Shown here piece after piece: positions 1 to 11,049 of a stretch of 64,000 bases of DNA (positions are counted from its first letter, which is position 1; each line of letters begins with the position of its first letter). The stretch covers positions 38,133,296-38,197,295 of the forward strand of contig NC_030386.2 of NCBI RefSeq assembly GCF_001625215.2, in the 5' to 3' direction. The translations under genes and the position numbers were made by a program. This DNA comes from Daucus carota subsp. sativus. Taxonomy: Eukaryota > Streptophyta > Magnoliopsida > Apiales > Apiaceae. Below the pieces are notes generated by a model. The model was given only the letters and a program-made list of their open reading frames with translations. It made no database searches and was not told where the DNA came from.

Positions 1-695
1 CAAATAAGGAAACTGTAAAGAATCTGGTGGAATGGAGGGAGTATTACACCCGCTACTTTCCTCCGCTATCTCAAATCATTAAGGGTCTGTTTGGGATTGC
101 TGTTTAAAATTGCTGTTGCTGTGAGTAAAAGTGCTGTTTAAAAAAGTGTTGTTCATAAAAGCTGAGACTGTTTGGTAAATTTGATTTCAAATGTGTTGTT
201 CAAGTAAAAACTAAAAATAAACTGTTTGGTAATTTTTTTGTTAAATTGCTGTTTGAAGTTATAGTTATAATTAAAATAATATTTTATTCATTATTTTATA
301 GACAAAATATTGAACAACAAATTATAGTTATATAAAATAAGAAACTAAAAAATTAATTAAGATAAAATTTAAGTTTTCACAAAGAAAAAAAATGATAAAA
401 ATTAAGTCAAACTAAAACACTATAGGATTATCTTTACAAAAAAAACACAATAAGATTACGAGTCAAAGTCCAACTAAAACACCAGAGGAGTAATGGAGAA
501 TGAAGATGCATGATGCTTCCTTTATCTTAATGAAAAAGATATTTGTTGTTGTTTACTATATATTATTACAATAAAAATATTTTATAGGTGTACTGCAAGT
601 TTTATTAACATCTGCAATTTATTAATACTGCTTTTTTTAAAAAAAAATAACTAATTTTTTTATAATGTATCAGGTTTTTAAAAGAATATATGTTA

Positions 696-745
<50 letters not shown>

Positions 746-1428
746 ATTTGTAATAATATATATTTCATAAATTCATTTATAAGTTATTAAAGTCAATCTC
801 TTCATTAAACTAAAAAAATATAAAGTAAGTAATGATATACAAATCATATTTTAAATATAAAATTATGTAGGAATAACTATTAAAATTTATGATTAAAAAC
901 TATATTCTATTTGCAAAACTATATAATTAAAGTGAAATATTTTCAAAAGTAACTTATCATTTATTTTTTATATTCAAATATAAAATAAAATAATTTTTAA
1001 TATTACGTAATTTTAAATGCTTAACGGACAATAATAATCCAGATTAGAATAAAAAAAAATATTTCATAAGTGTGTACTATTTGTTTTGTTGTTTTGTTTT
1101 AATAACAAAAACAATTGCATGTGCTAGGGTTTGATGACAGGACTTGTAATAGCGGCGAGCAACAGCTGCTTTTGTGAAAAACAGGGGTATACATGCTTTC
1201 TGTAAAAGCTGCTTTTAGACAAAAGAAAAAGCTGTTTTGGACGTTACCAAACAACTTTGTACCAGCTTATTGACAAAAAACTGCTGTTGTGGTTGACAAC
1301 TACAACCCCAAACAGGCACTAAATATTGATAGGTCCCACCACTTTACCCACTTTTCATCTAACTTTACTCACTTTTTATACATTGTCTGTCCCCCTCCAA
1401 TGTAAAGAATTGAGGGGGACAGAGGGAG
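1..1428. mobile_element. Nested Stowaway-type MITEs (left edge cut by window)
   Basis: The right end of one Stowaway-like element closes at about 41 and is followed by TA. Sequence from 44 to 82 and from 1320 to 1428 belongs to a second Stowaway-like element, which ends in GGGACAGAGGGAG followed by TA. Its interior matches, in reverse orientation, the interior of the copy at 50267-50568. A third element of another family (83-1319) sits inside the second one. The left ends of the two Stowaway copies lie outside the window. Confidence 0.75.
83..1319. mobile_element. Harbinger/Tourist-like MITE inserted in a Stowaway element
   Basis: The ends are imperfect inverted repeats (GGGTCTGTTTGGGATTGC on the left; reverse complement of the right end GTGCCTGTTTGGGGTTG). 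They are flanked by TAA at 80-82 and 1320-1322, the 3-bp target typical of PIF/Harbinger elements. The subterminal 100-150 bp on both sides are rich in CTGCTGTT and AAAGCTG motifs. The 1.24-kb interior is very AT-rich, holds an (AT)n microsatellite at about 699-742, and has no coding capacity that I can see. Confidence 0.7.
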
Positions 1429-1561
1429 TACATAATTAAGAAATTTGTGGATTTAATTTTGTCTCATTCGTAAAATTTAATTCGATTACGCCATTACGGT
1501 ATTATAAGTCCATTAAAGTAGATAGCTGTGATTGAACTTAAATCATTACATTAAACGGCTA

Positions 1562-1669
1562 ATTTGGCGAAGGTCTAGATCAATGTTGACTAGTATAATT
1601 CCCTTCCATTTCGATTTGGCGAAGGTCTAGATCAATGACAGTTGACTAGTATAATTCCCTTCCACTTCG
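1562..1669. repeat. Tandem duplication of about 53 bp
   Basis: Two adjacent copies start with TTTGGCGAAGGTCTAGATC and end with CCCTTCCA(T/C)TTCG. The second copy differs by a few extra bases (ACA). The rest of 1429-2116 is AT-rich intergenic sequence upstream of the DUF761 gene, with nothing else I recognise. Confidence 0.85.
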
Positions 1670-2116
1670 GATGCTCCAGCCTCCAGCCCAGTGCTACGTG
1701 GGAACACCACCCGGATGATCACAGCGCTAGTTTTTTATAGAAACGAATGAAATTCCGAAATATAACAAACTATATGCTAAAATATTTTATTAAATAAAAT
1801 ACCAAATGAATTTTTTTTACTTACTTTTGTCCATGAATAAAAACTTCTTTATCATGTAATTGCGATGTTTGGCCAGTTGGGTCCTCAGCTGACTAATTAT
1901 AACTGTACACACCAACATGTGATTAATGAAAAAGACGATATAATCATGATTTGTAGAGAGTATACTTGATCAAAATTTGACCACTTCAATGGCTTGCTGC
2001 AGACATATCTTATATGATACTTAATTCATAAGTTTTAACTACAGGTTCTCTTCGTCCCCACGTAAATCTCTCATGAACATTCCCTGAAGCTTCTCCGTAC
2101 AGTACATCTCGCAAGC

Positions 2117-2125
2117 TATATATTC
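2117..2125 (+). promoter_or_regulatory. Possible TATA box of the DUF761 gene
   Basis: CTATATATT lies about 125 bp before the start codon at 2250, a usual distance for a plant core promoter. This is position and motif only. Confidence 0.45.
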
Positions 2126-2249
2126 ATCACATCCACATCTCATACATTCAATTTACTATTGAGGTACTCCACGATTACTACTACCGTACAACAAAATCGA
2201 GTTTCGAGCACGACACATATTCGAGTATCGCAAAGCAACAAGCAACAAG

Positions 2250-2693
2250 ATGTTACAGAAGCTGAGGAACGCGGTGAAGAAGGTGCAGGTTTTACTAAAT
2301 ATTAACCTAAATATATGGAGAATCGCTTCGATCTTGAGTAATAATGCTTCGTTACCAAGAAGGCAAAAAACACTTAGCTTCAACGACAGGCCAGGGTTAA
2401 GAGCATGCACGGATGATTTTAGCTCAACTTTTTCCAGTAATGACGAAATTCGTCAACTATCTGGTTCTTTTTCTTCTTCCTCTCCTTCTCCGTCTTCTTC
2501 GCGTTCTTCGACGAGTAGTCGAAGAATCGAAAGGACTACGAGTTGTCCGTCTGAGGACGATATCGACAACAGAGCCGAGTTGTTCATAAACAATTTTAGA
2601 CGGAGGCTTCTTATGGAAAGACAGGCTTCTTTGCAGTTGCGGTATATGAGAGGGAATAGTTTCAATCAAAATTTAGTTTACGCTTCTCCTTGA
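2250..2693 (+). CDS. DUF761 domain protein (cotton-fibre-expressed type)
   Basis: Intronless gene for a basic 147-residue protein. The C-terminal part (about residues 100-137: SEDDIDNRAELFINNFRR followed by LLMERQASLQLRYMRG) matches the DUF761 family, small plant proteins whose biochemical role is unknown. The middle (about 55-95) is a low-complexity Ser/Arg stretch. The N-terminus (MLQKLRNAVKKVQVLL) is amphipathic and basic rather than a clear signal peptide. The chosen ATG is the first in frame and gives the usual length of 120-200 residues. Family members often respond to stress or fibre growth, but nothing here shows a function. The DUF761 call is firm; the role is open. Confidence 0.8.
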   Translation: MLQKLRNAVKKVQVLLNINLNIWRIASILSNNASLPRRQKTLSFNDRPGLRACTDDFSSTFSSNDEIRQLSGSFSSSSPSPSSSRSSTSSRRIERTTSCPSEDDIDNRAELFINNFRRRLLMERQASLQLRYMRGNSFNQNLVYASP

Positions 2694-3131
2694 TTAATGA
2701 TCGACGAAGATAATAATGATGGAGTGTTCTGCGTTTTATGAGATCAGAATTTTCATCGCCATTTGCACATGTCAGCAAATTTCAAATTTTTTTTTGTTCT
2801 TTTTGTGGTTTAGCTTGCAATGAAAGTCAAATGCAGCGTACGATTCTTTGATGATTGTATTTTTTATTATTGTATAGAAGAAGAGTAATCGATTTGGATT
2901 GTGCCCAGTCGTCCTCTTTTTTTTTTTTCTTAGGATCAACCTTTTTTTTCCATCTGTTTTGTATCATGTTAGGTTTGGAATTCTTATTACCGACGAGAGA
3001 GTCAGATTTATGGGGGTGAATAAAGATTATCACAAGGTTTGTTTATGTAGAAATTATTTTTTGAACTTGACAAATAAAAATCATTTTCCCATTAGCAGAT
3101 CATAAATTTTTACTGATCATGTAAGATAGTA

Positions 3132-3385
3132 TTCTCTCGGTCCCTTATTACTTTTCTTGTTTCCGTTTGACACGTTTGCCTATACATACTTTTGATCCTT
3201 AATATCATTAATTTCGTATTAATCTTAAATATAAAAACTTTATTAAAGTACTTGTGAATGCGAATCCAACAAGATCACTCACGACTATATTTTGTCATAT
3301 AGATTAGACGTAAATTAGTAATTAGTCTCATGTTATGAACAGTTCCAACATATCAAACGAGAAAAGAATAAAGAAACGGAGGGAG
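3132..3385. mobile_element. Degenerate Stowaway-like MITE
   Basis: The left end TTCTCTCGGTCCCTTATTAC and right end AAACGGAGGGAG are inverted repeats flanked by TA on both sides. More diverged than the other copies, so probably older. Confidence 0.65.
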
Positions 3386-4135
3386 TAATATATTATGTTT
3401 ATTTTATGTAATAAAATTCACCCAACTAAATTAAATTTTATTTTAAGTCTAAAGTTTTAAAATATAAATAATCAATTTTAAAACATATATATTTCCAATT
3501 GTTAAAATATTTAAGTGCAATCCCGCTTTACACATCATTTTCGAACCCGTTTTTATAAAATATACTCACATCGGTGAGTGCGGCCTTCTTATAAAATGAT
3601 GGAGAACGTAAATAAAACTGGCTGCTTCATTGAGCCTCGCAAGTCGCAAGTCGTATGTATCTCATTTGCATCCTCACAATTTCAACAACTGTTTTATCAC
3701 CCATTTGTCGAAGTTGTTTGAAGAGAATTTTTTTTAATTTAATTATATTTTGTTTTGGTCACAAGTGAAGGAAGCAAATTATTTTCACTTTTTCTTTAAT
3801 AACGAAGATCTAGCAAATTGTTAAATACCCTCACTTTTGCGTCTTTACTAAGTCCCACATTCGGATTTTATCATAAAAAAACAAGAATATCTTTCCAGCC
3901 CAACAATAAGGTTCATGGTTTCAAACATCTACAGTCAAGGAGCCCAGCCCAGCCTCCTGTTCTTTTAAAACATTTTCATTTGAATTAATATATTTCTAAA
4001 ATTTCTTTATATAATAGACATTATATTTTTAATTAATTAATATATTATATATTAATTTTTTTCATTATTTTTGTTTCAGTTTTTTAATACAATAATTTTA
4101 ATTGTATTTAATTTTTTGAAAAATATAATCAGATA

Positions 4136-4415
4136 CTCCCCCGTCCCTCCCATTTCTTTACACTTTTGTTTTTTGGATGTCCCATCCAATTCTTTACATT
4201 TCAAAACTTACCAAAAGTAGTCAATGGATCCCACCACTTCTCCACTTTTCTTTTCTTTTCACACTACTTTTACACTACTATTTTCTTTTTATACATTAAA
4301 AATCAATGAGTCCCACCACTTTACCCACTTTTCTTCCTCTTTTCAACAAATTTATACATATTTCTTAACCTCCGTGCCCAACCCATTCGATAAGAAATGG
4401 GAGGGACGGAGGGAG
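4136..4415. mobile_element. Stowaway-like MITE
   Basis: CTCCCCCGTCCCTCCCATTT at the left end and its inverted partner AAATGGGAGGGACGGAGGGAG at the right end, with TA target on both sides. No coding capacity. Confidence 0.85.
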
Positions 4416-5481
4416 TATCAAATATTATTAGGATATATATTTTTGAATTTTATATCTAATTTTAAATATATAAAAATTAATTTTGATTTTTATTGTAAAT
4501 AAAAACAAAAATTTATAATATAAATAAAATATTAGATAAAAATATTCCTTATACATTTATATAAACTATGTGTTAAAAATATGATTGTAAAAATCAGAAA
4601 TCAGAACTACTCAATCGATTCAGGATTTGTTAAAAAATTATAAAATATATTTTTGATATATCCGAGAATTTTAATTAAATAAGAATGTAATCGAAAATTT
4701 TATTTTCAAATAATTAATAAGTAATTTTTGAATAAATTATTTTTTTAAAACTATAGTTAAAAGGGTTATATCCATTAAGTTGTTACCATTAATGCGGGGA
4801 CAGGTGTCACAGGACACAGAATCAGCCGAGCTACCCCCACTTATTTGACAAGTGGCTGTTTGGATGTAAGAAGCTGGGGCTCTTTTTAAGTAGAAGTGTG
4901 CTCCTGATTCTGGGTCTAGGTTTTGGTTAAGAAATCTGGGATCTTCTTTTCAAGTTTGGACATACTCCTCGCTCAGGTAATTCACGAGCCTTTTTGACTG
5001 GTGTGTTTTCACTTTTACTTACCCAATCCCAGTTATAATTGCTTCGATTTCCTATGTTTTTACAGTTGTAATTGCTTCTATTTACTTTTTAGTTACTCAA
5101 AATATGAGATATTTGTGCTACATCAGTGTAAACTGTAAAGCCAAGATTTTGATCCAAGAATTAGCAACAATCAAGCACAAACACTGAAATTGAAAATACC
5201 CATTAGAGAATAGTAGATAAAGAAGAGAAAGATTGCACCTTTTGGAACATCTGAGGTAAAATAGAGACAAGTGAGGGAAGCTTAGATACGAAACCAGTAA
5301 AATGATTTCTAAATATTACTAGAATGTAAGATTTTAATAAGACGGAGTGAAATTATTTTATATATATTTGGGTAATATTATCTTTAATTTTAGTGTTTGC
5401 GCAGCGATATGTTGTTCTAGACTACAATGGGCTTTAAGTAATTGTGTTAGACTACTCATTCTTTTTACTTCGATTATGTAG

Positions 5482-6931
5482 ATGGCAGGATCATTCAAGT
5501 GGACAGAAGATTTACATGCACTCTTTGTTGAACTATGTGCTACTGAGGTGTTCAAGGGCAATCAGGTTGGGGCAAGTTTAAGCAAAGAAGCTTGGGCTAG
5601 GGTGCGTAAAGAACTTACCGCACAAAAGAAAGTGGTGTGCGTTCATAAGCAGCTTAAGAATCACTGGGAAAAAATGAAAGATGAATATCAAACTTTTAAG
5701 AAACTAAAATTTGGGGAGAGTGGCTTGACCTGGAATGAGAGTACAAAAATGATTGAGGCACCGGAATTATGGTGGCTACAAAAGATACAGGTTATCCCTT
5801 AGTTGATGTCGTAGATATATTTCTCTGCTACCTGATTATTTACTCAGATCCTTTTGAATGCTGCCTGTGTAGTTTAGAAATATATACAACTGTGAAGAAT
5901 CTTGTACTATTAAAAGGTGTTTTGTGCTGTTTCTCTTGTATGTCATTCGAATCAGAGTCCTCTTTGGTCTTTAAAGGGACTCGTCACAACTGTTTTATTA
6001 AAAAAAAGTATAGCAGACCCTGAAACTGTGATCCTGCTAGAAGCTGCATAATAAAGATAGATCAAATATTGACAAATAATTCGAAGTTAGAACTCTGGCC
6101 TGCCTCTCCAGGGCTGATAATGGACTTCCCTCGAGTTAAAGCATAAGCTTTGATCAGGCATATCAAAAATTGCGCAGGTTTGCTGCGTGACTAAGTCAAA
6201 ACAAATGATCTTAGGATTGCTGCGTGAATAAGATTTCCAATTCTATTGTGACTCAAGAAAGATAATTACTTATTTGCACACTTCCTTCCTTTTGATTATA
6301 TGCATCTGATAAACAAATTTTTGTATGACAGGTGAATCCTAAATTCAAAAAATTCAGGAACAAGGATCTGTCCCTTATCATGACTTATTACGAGACTTTG
6401 TTCGGTAACATTGTTGCTACTGGTGAAAGGGCAAGGACTGCAGACACGTACTCTGCAGTTAATCTTGAAACTGGTGTGGAGTTTACCGATGATGCAGGTG
6501 ATGATGGAAAGGAAGGCATTGGTGATAGCGAGGACAATAACATGCAATTACCGCCTAATCTGTTTCCATCCACCTCACTCAAATTTGGTAAAAGTAGAGG
6601 TTCGAAGCGGAAGAGATCAGGGGTAGAAATGATATGCGATTGCTTAGACAGGCTAGTTGCTGCAATGTCTTCAAGAAGCACTCAGTCAACTGCTGCACAG
6701 CTGAAAGCGGCTAATGACAATGCTGCCTTAAAAGAGGCATTTGATATACTTAATAATATGGAGCAGGAGCAGGTTATTCCTGGCAGCGATTTATATTGTT
6801 TTGCGGCCCAAGTCTTTATGCATGACAGGCATAACAGGTGCTTCTTTCTAAAGGCACCCAGTAATGATGTTCGCCTTCAACAGCTACTCTATGCATTTAA
6901 AGCTGCAGGGCACAACTTTGGCGGCCAGTGA
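5482..6931 (+). CDS. Myb/SANT-like DNA-binding domain protein
   Basis: Two coding exons, 5482-5790 and 6332-6931, give 302 residues. The splice is CAG|GTTATC to ACAG|GTGAAT. Residues 1-103 form a Myb/SANT-like (Myb_DNA-bind_3) domain beginning FKWTEDLHALFVELC. The join yields KIQ-VNPKFKKFRNK followed by FGNIVATGERA, the usual order in plant proteins annotated as L10-interacting MYB-domain proteins. These resemble the Myb-like partner of PIF/Harbinger transposases. The C-terminal half is acidic, then has a basic patch (RGSKRKRSG, possible nuclear signal) and a helical tail. A splice acceptor directly before the ATG suggests a 5'-UTR intron (4977-5481). No transposase lies nearby, so this looks like a host gene. 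Nuclear DNA binding is inferred from the family; targets are unknown. Confidence 0.8.
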
Positions 6932-6963
6932 GTGTGCCCATATACAGCCTTGTGGCAACTAAC

Positions 6964-7045
6964 GGTTAGCAGTAACGGATTGTAATAGATGTTTTGATTG
7001 AAGCGGTTAGCAGTAATGGATTATATTAGATGTTTTGATTGAAGC
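6964..7045. repeat. Tandem duplication, 2 x 41 bp
   Basis: Two direct copies starting GGTTAGCAGTAA and ending TTTTGATTGAAGC, a few substitutions apart, in the 3' flank of the Myb/SANT-like gene. The following 120 bp contain looser variants of the same words. Confidence 0.8.
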
Positions 7046-8675
7046 AGTTGTATTTTCACTAGCAAATTGAAATAGTTGTTTTGTGTGAAATTGTTGGTAA
7101 ATAGTGTTTTGACTAGCTGATTAAAACAGTTAGTTGTTTTGTACGAAACTGTTTGATTTTTTGAGTATGAATAGTTATTTCAATTCACAAATAACAAACA
7201 TTAATATTAACGAACTTATATGATCAAACTTTTAATATAATTCAAATTTCTAATTTTCACTCAAACTTCTGCCTTCCTAACTTCGAACAAGGTCATATAA
7301 ATCTGTAAGCCGGCTGAGATTTTTCCGTTCTACTACTTTATTAAAGGCTTAAATTAACACTTCACTTTGTTGCAACTTCACGGTCATGCCCGCGTATCAT
7401 TTTAAGGTATCAGGTGTAAAAAAAAAAAAAAAACCAACTGCTTATAAAAATATATAGCCGCCGTAAACCATCTAAAATACGATGTAAAAACTTACAGGTC
7501 GTTAAAACAGGTGCATCAGTCACGGTCACATATATTTAAGCATGTGGATCTAAAATATTCGGGACCTAGAATATTTGAAACTCGTTCTAGTTCGGCCGTC
7601 CATGAATATGAATTATCCACTTACGTTCGATACGCTGATACTAATGACAGAATGTTTTGATGTAATTTTTGTTGTGTTTATTAAGATTGTTTGGTGTTCG
7701 GCAACAAGTTACATTTATATTTATAAAGGTGCTGACAATGTGACTGATGGGTTCGAGCGACCAAGTGATTTTATTTAACAGTCCGAGCCTGCATGATTTT
7801 TTATAACTCAAAATTATTATTATTTTTATCTTTTTTAATTTAAAAGATAGTGTGTTCGGTCCCGTCAATTTCTCTGAGCATGAGAAATTTGATAATATGA
7901 GAGAGTAATTTTGAAGCAGCGGCCGAAACTTGTTTACTATTTCGGTGACAGGAATTTTAAGTTTGTAATTTGATGGAAAAATATTATTTTTATTTTTGTA
8001 AAAGATGGTTTCTTCTTTCTGCTAGAAAATAGAACAAATGGACTATCGCTTGTAATCCCTATAAAACTTGTACTTAAATATATAGGAGAGGGATTAAAAC
8101 ATAAGTGTGTTTTGGAATTAAATTTCCGCGCGTCGCTAAACTATTAAAGAGATAAAATTCAGACAACACTTTAATTTATCTTATAATATTTTATACTAAT
8201 TCTTTTTACCGGAAACGAATCTCAAATTTCAATGCAATTCAAACAAAAGTTTACGCACTTTTTCATCTCTAATCTACAACATAAACCATTTGCTTATCTA
8301 CACGATTCCTTGACGAGGATCGCATAATTTTGGACTTACTTTTAAGACGGCACGCCAAATAAATTTATGTGATACATGAATCACATGAATTCAAATTTAT
8401 CAATTGATTAAATTTGTTATTATCTTTCTCGTTATAATTGCATGTGTTAAAATATATCTTGAACAAGCTCGGACGGCCCCGTTGCCGCTTATAAAACATA
8501 TAATCATTTAAATGTGCTAATAACTTATTCGGTCTTTTGCTTCGTCTCTGGGATTTTCATTAGAGTTGCTTCGTTGACTAAACCAAGAAATTAATATTCA
8601 AACATAAATCTTTAAAATGCGTTTATAAATTATTAGCTTTAATCTCCTGTCCTCTTCTTCAGAGGAGATCTCTGT
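7046..8675. other. Intergenic, no gene seen
   Basis: AT-rich spacer between the Myb/SANT-like gene and the NPF transporter. Open frames are short and have no recognisable domain or codon pattern. The last few hundred bases must contain the NPF promoter. Confidence 0.5.
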
Positions 8676-8684
8676 CTATATAAT
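8676..8684 (+). promoter_or_regulatory. Possible TATA box of the NPF gene
   Basis: TATATAATA lies about 150 bp before the proposed start codon at 8829, within a pyrimidine-rich context. Motif and distance only. Confidence 0.5.
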
Positions 8685-8828
8685 AAACCCAAATTGCGTA
8701 CTCTCCTGGCCAAAGGATAGTTTAGTTCAGTACTGCTTTCTATATATAATCAACAAAAGCATAATAATTAGGCAACACATACTTATCGAGAATACGCTAC
8801 AAGAAAACCGGCTAATTTCAACGGGAAT

Positions 8829-11049
8829 ATGGTAATGCATTCTTGCCTCTAAAGCAATTAGACTTAGCATGCATGCACGCGATTAATTCTAATTGTCGAT
8901 TCATACTGACATTTCTTTTTATATGTTTCGAATGCGAATAATCCAGGGTAACACAGGAGATGTCGAAACGAGTCCTAAACAGAAAAAGAAACTAGGAGGA
9001 ATAAGATCTACGCTGTTTATTTATGGTGCTTTTTGTACTTTGAATTATTTAATTTCTTAATAGTTATGATGACAATTTTGTTTAATTTGTTCTAATTTTC
9101 TTCGGATGTTATATGATTTGATTTCGCAGTTGCTATGGTGTTTGAGAACATTGCGTTTGTAGGCAATGCAGTGAGCATATTTACTTACTTCTATGGATAC
9201 ATGAACTTCAGCTTGACCAAATCAGCCACAATGCTCACAAATTACGTGGGGACTTCGTATATACTATCGTTATTCGGAGGATTTATATGCGATACCTACT
9301 TGTCCAGATACAGAAGTTCTATCCTTTTCGGATCCATAGAAGTCTTGGTATATACGTTAATTTACCAGTTCTCCTAAAACCTCGAGATGTTAGCTTATAG
9401 GCTTACCGTTAATTTATCTGATTTGTGACGAAAGCTAATTAAGAATATGCTATCTATCAGGGCTATGCTGTCTTAACAGTACAGGCATTCGTCAAAGAGC
9501 TTAGGCCTTCGCCTTGCAAGGATGTCTCGCCACTGCTGAGCTATCAATGCGAATCTGCAGACAGTGGCCAAGTTGCTTTTCTATACATAGGTCTCTATCT
9601 TGTCGCGATTGGAGCAGGTGGCCTCAAATCAGCAGCTCCTCCATTGGGAGCTGATCAATTCGATGAGGAAGATCCTGAAGAGGCAGAAAGCCTTTCAGTG
9701 TACTTTAACTGGCTACTGTTTTCGATTGTGATTGGATCTATTTTCGGGGTCACTTTTTTGGTCTGGATCAATACGTTTCAAGGTTGGAATTGGGGGTTTC
9801 TGGTGTCGACTTTAGCAGTGCTAGCCGCGGTTTTGTGTTTGGGGTCTGGAAAATCGTTTTATAGGCAACAGGTGCCGAGAGGAAGTCCAATCACTCGTAT
9901 AGTGCAGGTATTTGTGGTTGCAATCAAAAACAGAAATCTTCCGGTGCCAGAAACTGCTGATGGATTCCATGACGTACAACAGGGAAGTGGAAATGAGATA
10001 CTCAAGAAAACGGATCAGTTCAAGTAAGTGATTTAGGGGCACTTCTAGAATTTTATAAAATTTAGAATGATGAAACAATGTAATTTTTTTTTTTAAGGGG
10101 AACACGTGTCCCCCTGCCTATTACTAGATCCGCCCCTGTATATACTCTAACTATTAAAAGAACTAGTACTAATCGAGACAAATGTTGCAGGTTCTTTGAT
10201 CGTGCAGCAATAATCAGGACCACAGATTCACCCGATTCTGATAGCAAAGGTCCATGGAGAACATGTACGGTGACACAAGTGGAGGAAACAAAAATTCTTG
10301 TCCGAATGTTTCCTATTATAATAAGCACTATTTTCATGAACACCTGTTTGGCTCAGCTCCAAACTTTCAGCATTCAACAGAGCAACACAATGGATAGACA
10401 ATTTCTTGGTTTTGAAGTCCCTGGCCCTTCTGTGACTGTCATTCCGTTCATCTTTATGATCATTCTGATCCCTATTTATGACCGCATCTGTGTTCCAGCT
10501 CTCAGGAAGTTGACAGGGATTCCAACTGGAATCCGACACCTCCAACGTGTTGGTGTAGGACTTGTTCTCTCAATCGCGTCTATGTCTGTTTCTGCATACG
10601 TAGAGAAACGTCGAAAATCTGTTGCTATTGATAACAACCTGGTTGATTCTCCTGCCCCATTGCCAATTAGTTTTCTTTGGTTGGGTTTTCAGTTTGCAAT
10701 ATTTGGAATGGCTGATATGTTTACACTGGTTGGATTGTTGGAATTTTTCTACGCGGAGAGTTCTAAAGGAATGAAGTCACTAGGCACCGCGATTACTTGG
10801 TGCACCGTGGCATTTGGATACTACTTGAGCTCAGTGGTTGTGAATGTGGTGAATAATGTGAGTGATGGGTGGTTGGCAAGTAATAATCTGAACAGGGATG
10901 AATTGAGCAAATTCTTCTGGTTGCTAGCAGGGCTGAGTGTGTTGAATCTAGGGGCTTATCTGATCTGCGCATCTTGGTATAAATATAAGAGTGTCGAAAT
11001 GAAACAGATTGAGGGTGATCAGAGCAATGTTGAAATGGGGACTGTGTAG
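8829..11049 (+). CDS. NRT1/PTR family (NPF4-like) membrane transporter
   Basis: Five exons, 8829-8831, 8947-9025, 9130-9347, 9461-10023 and 10191-11049, give 573 residues, normal for the family. NPF proteins are proton-coupled transporters with 12 membrane helices; members carry nitrate, peptides or hormones such as abscisic acid. Family landmarks include GGFICDTYLSRYR, GAGGLKSAAPPLGADQFDEE and YFNWLLFSI. The linker between the two halves (VFVVAIKNRNLPVPE to DQFKFFDRAAI) best resembles NPF4. The first helix reads VFENIAFVG, so the ExxER/K proton-coupling motif is not intact, as I recall for other NPF4 members. In the chosen model the start codon is alone in its exon. An in-frame ATG at 8932 could instead start an unspliced first exon (five codons longer than exon 2). 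The substrate cannot be read from sequence. Confidence 0.85.
9367..9407 (+). repeat. Intronic repeat, degenerate TRIM-like fragment
   Basis: In NPF intron 3, about 20 bp inside the donor, a short stretch with TTCTCCTAAAACCTCGAGAT and GGCTTACC matches the repeat found in introns of the UGT gene (43724-43834) and the RLCK gene (58631-58750). Short and old; family assignment is tentative. Confidence 0.4.

Larger units (their letters stand above)
2694..4976. other. Intergenic, mostly MITE remnants and AT-rich DNA
   Basis: Holds the 3' flank of the DUF761 gene, two Stowaway-like elements (listed separately) and AT-rich spacer. About 4860-4976 reads like a 5' untranslated exon of the next gene: it ends in CTCAG before GTAATT, a fair splice donor, and the matching acceptor TAG sits directly before the start codon at 5482. 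No other gene is visible. Confidence 0.5.

Noticed and set aside
10029-10139. NPF intron 4 segment bounded by AGGGGCAC and CCGCCCCTG, with GGGGAACACGTGTCCCCC inside
   Set aside because: Looks like a transposon end common in plant introns, but I find no clear target duplication and cannot assign a family.
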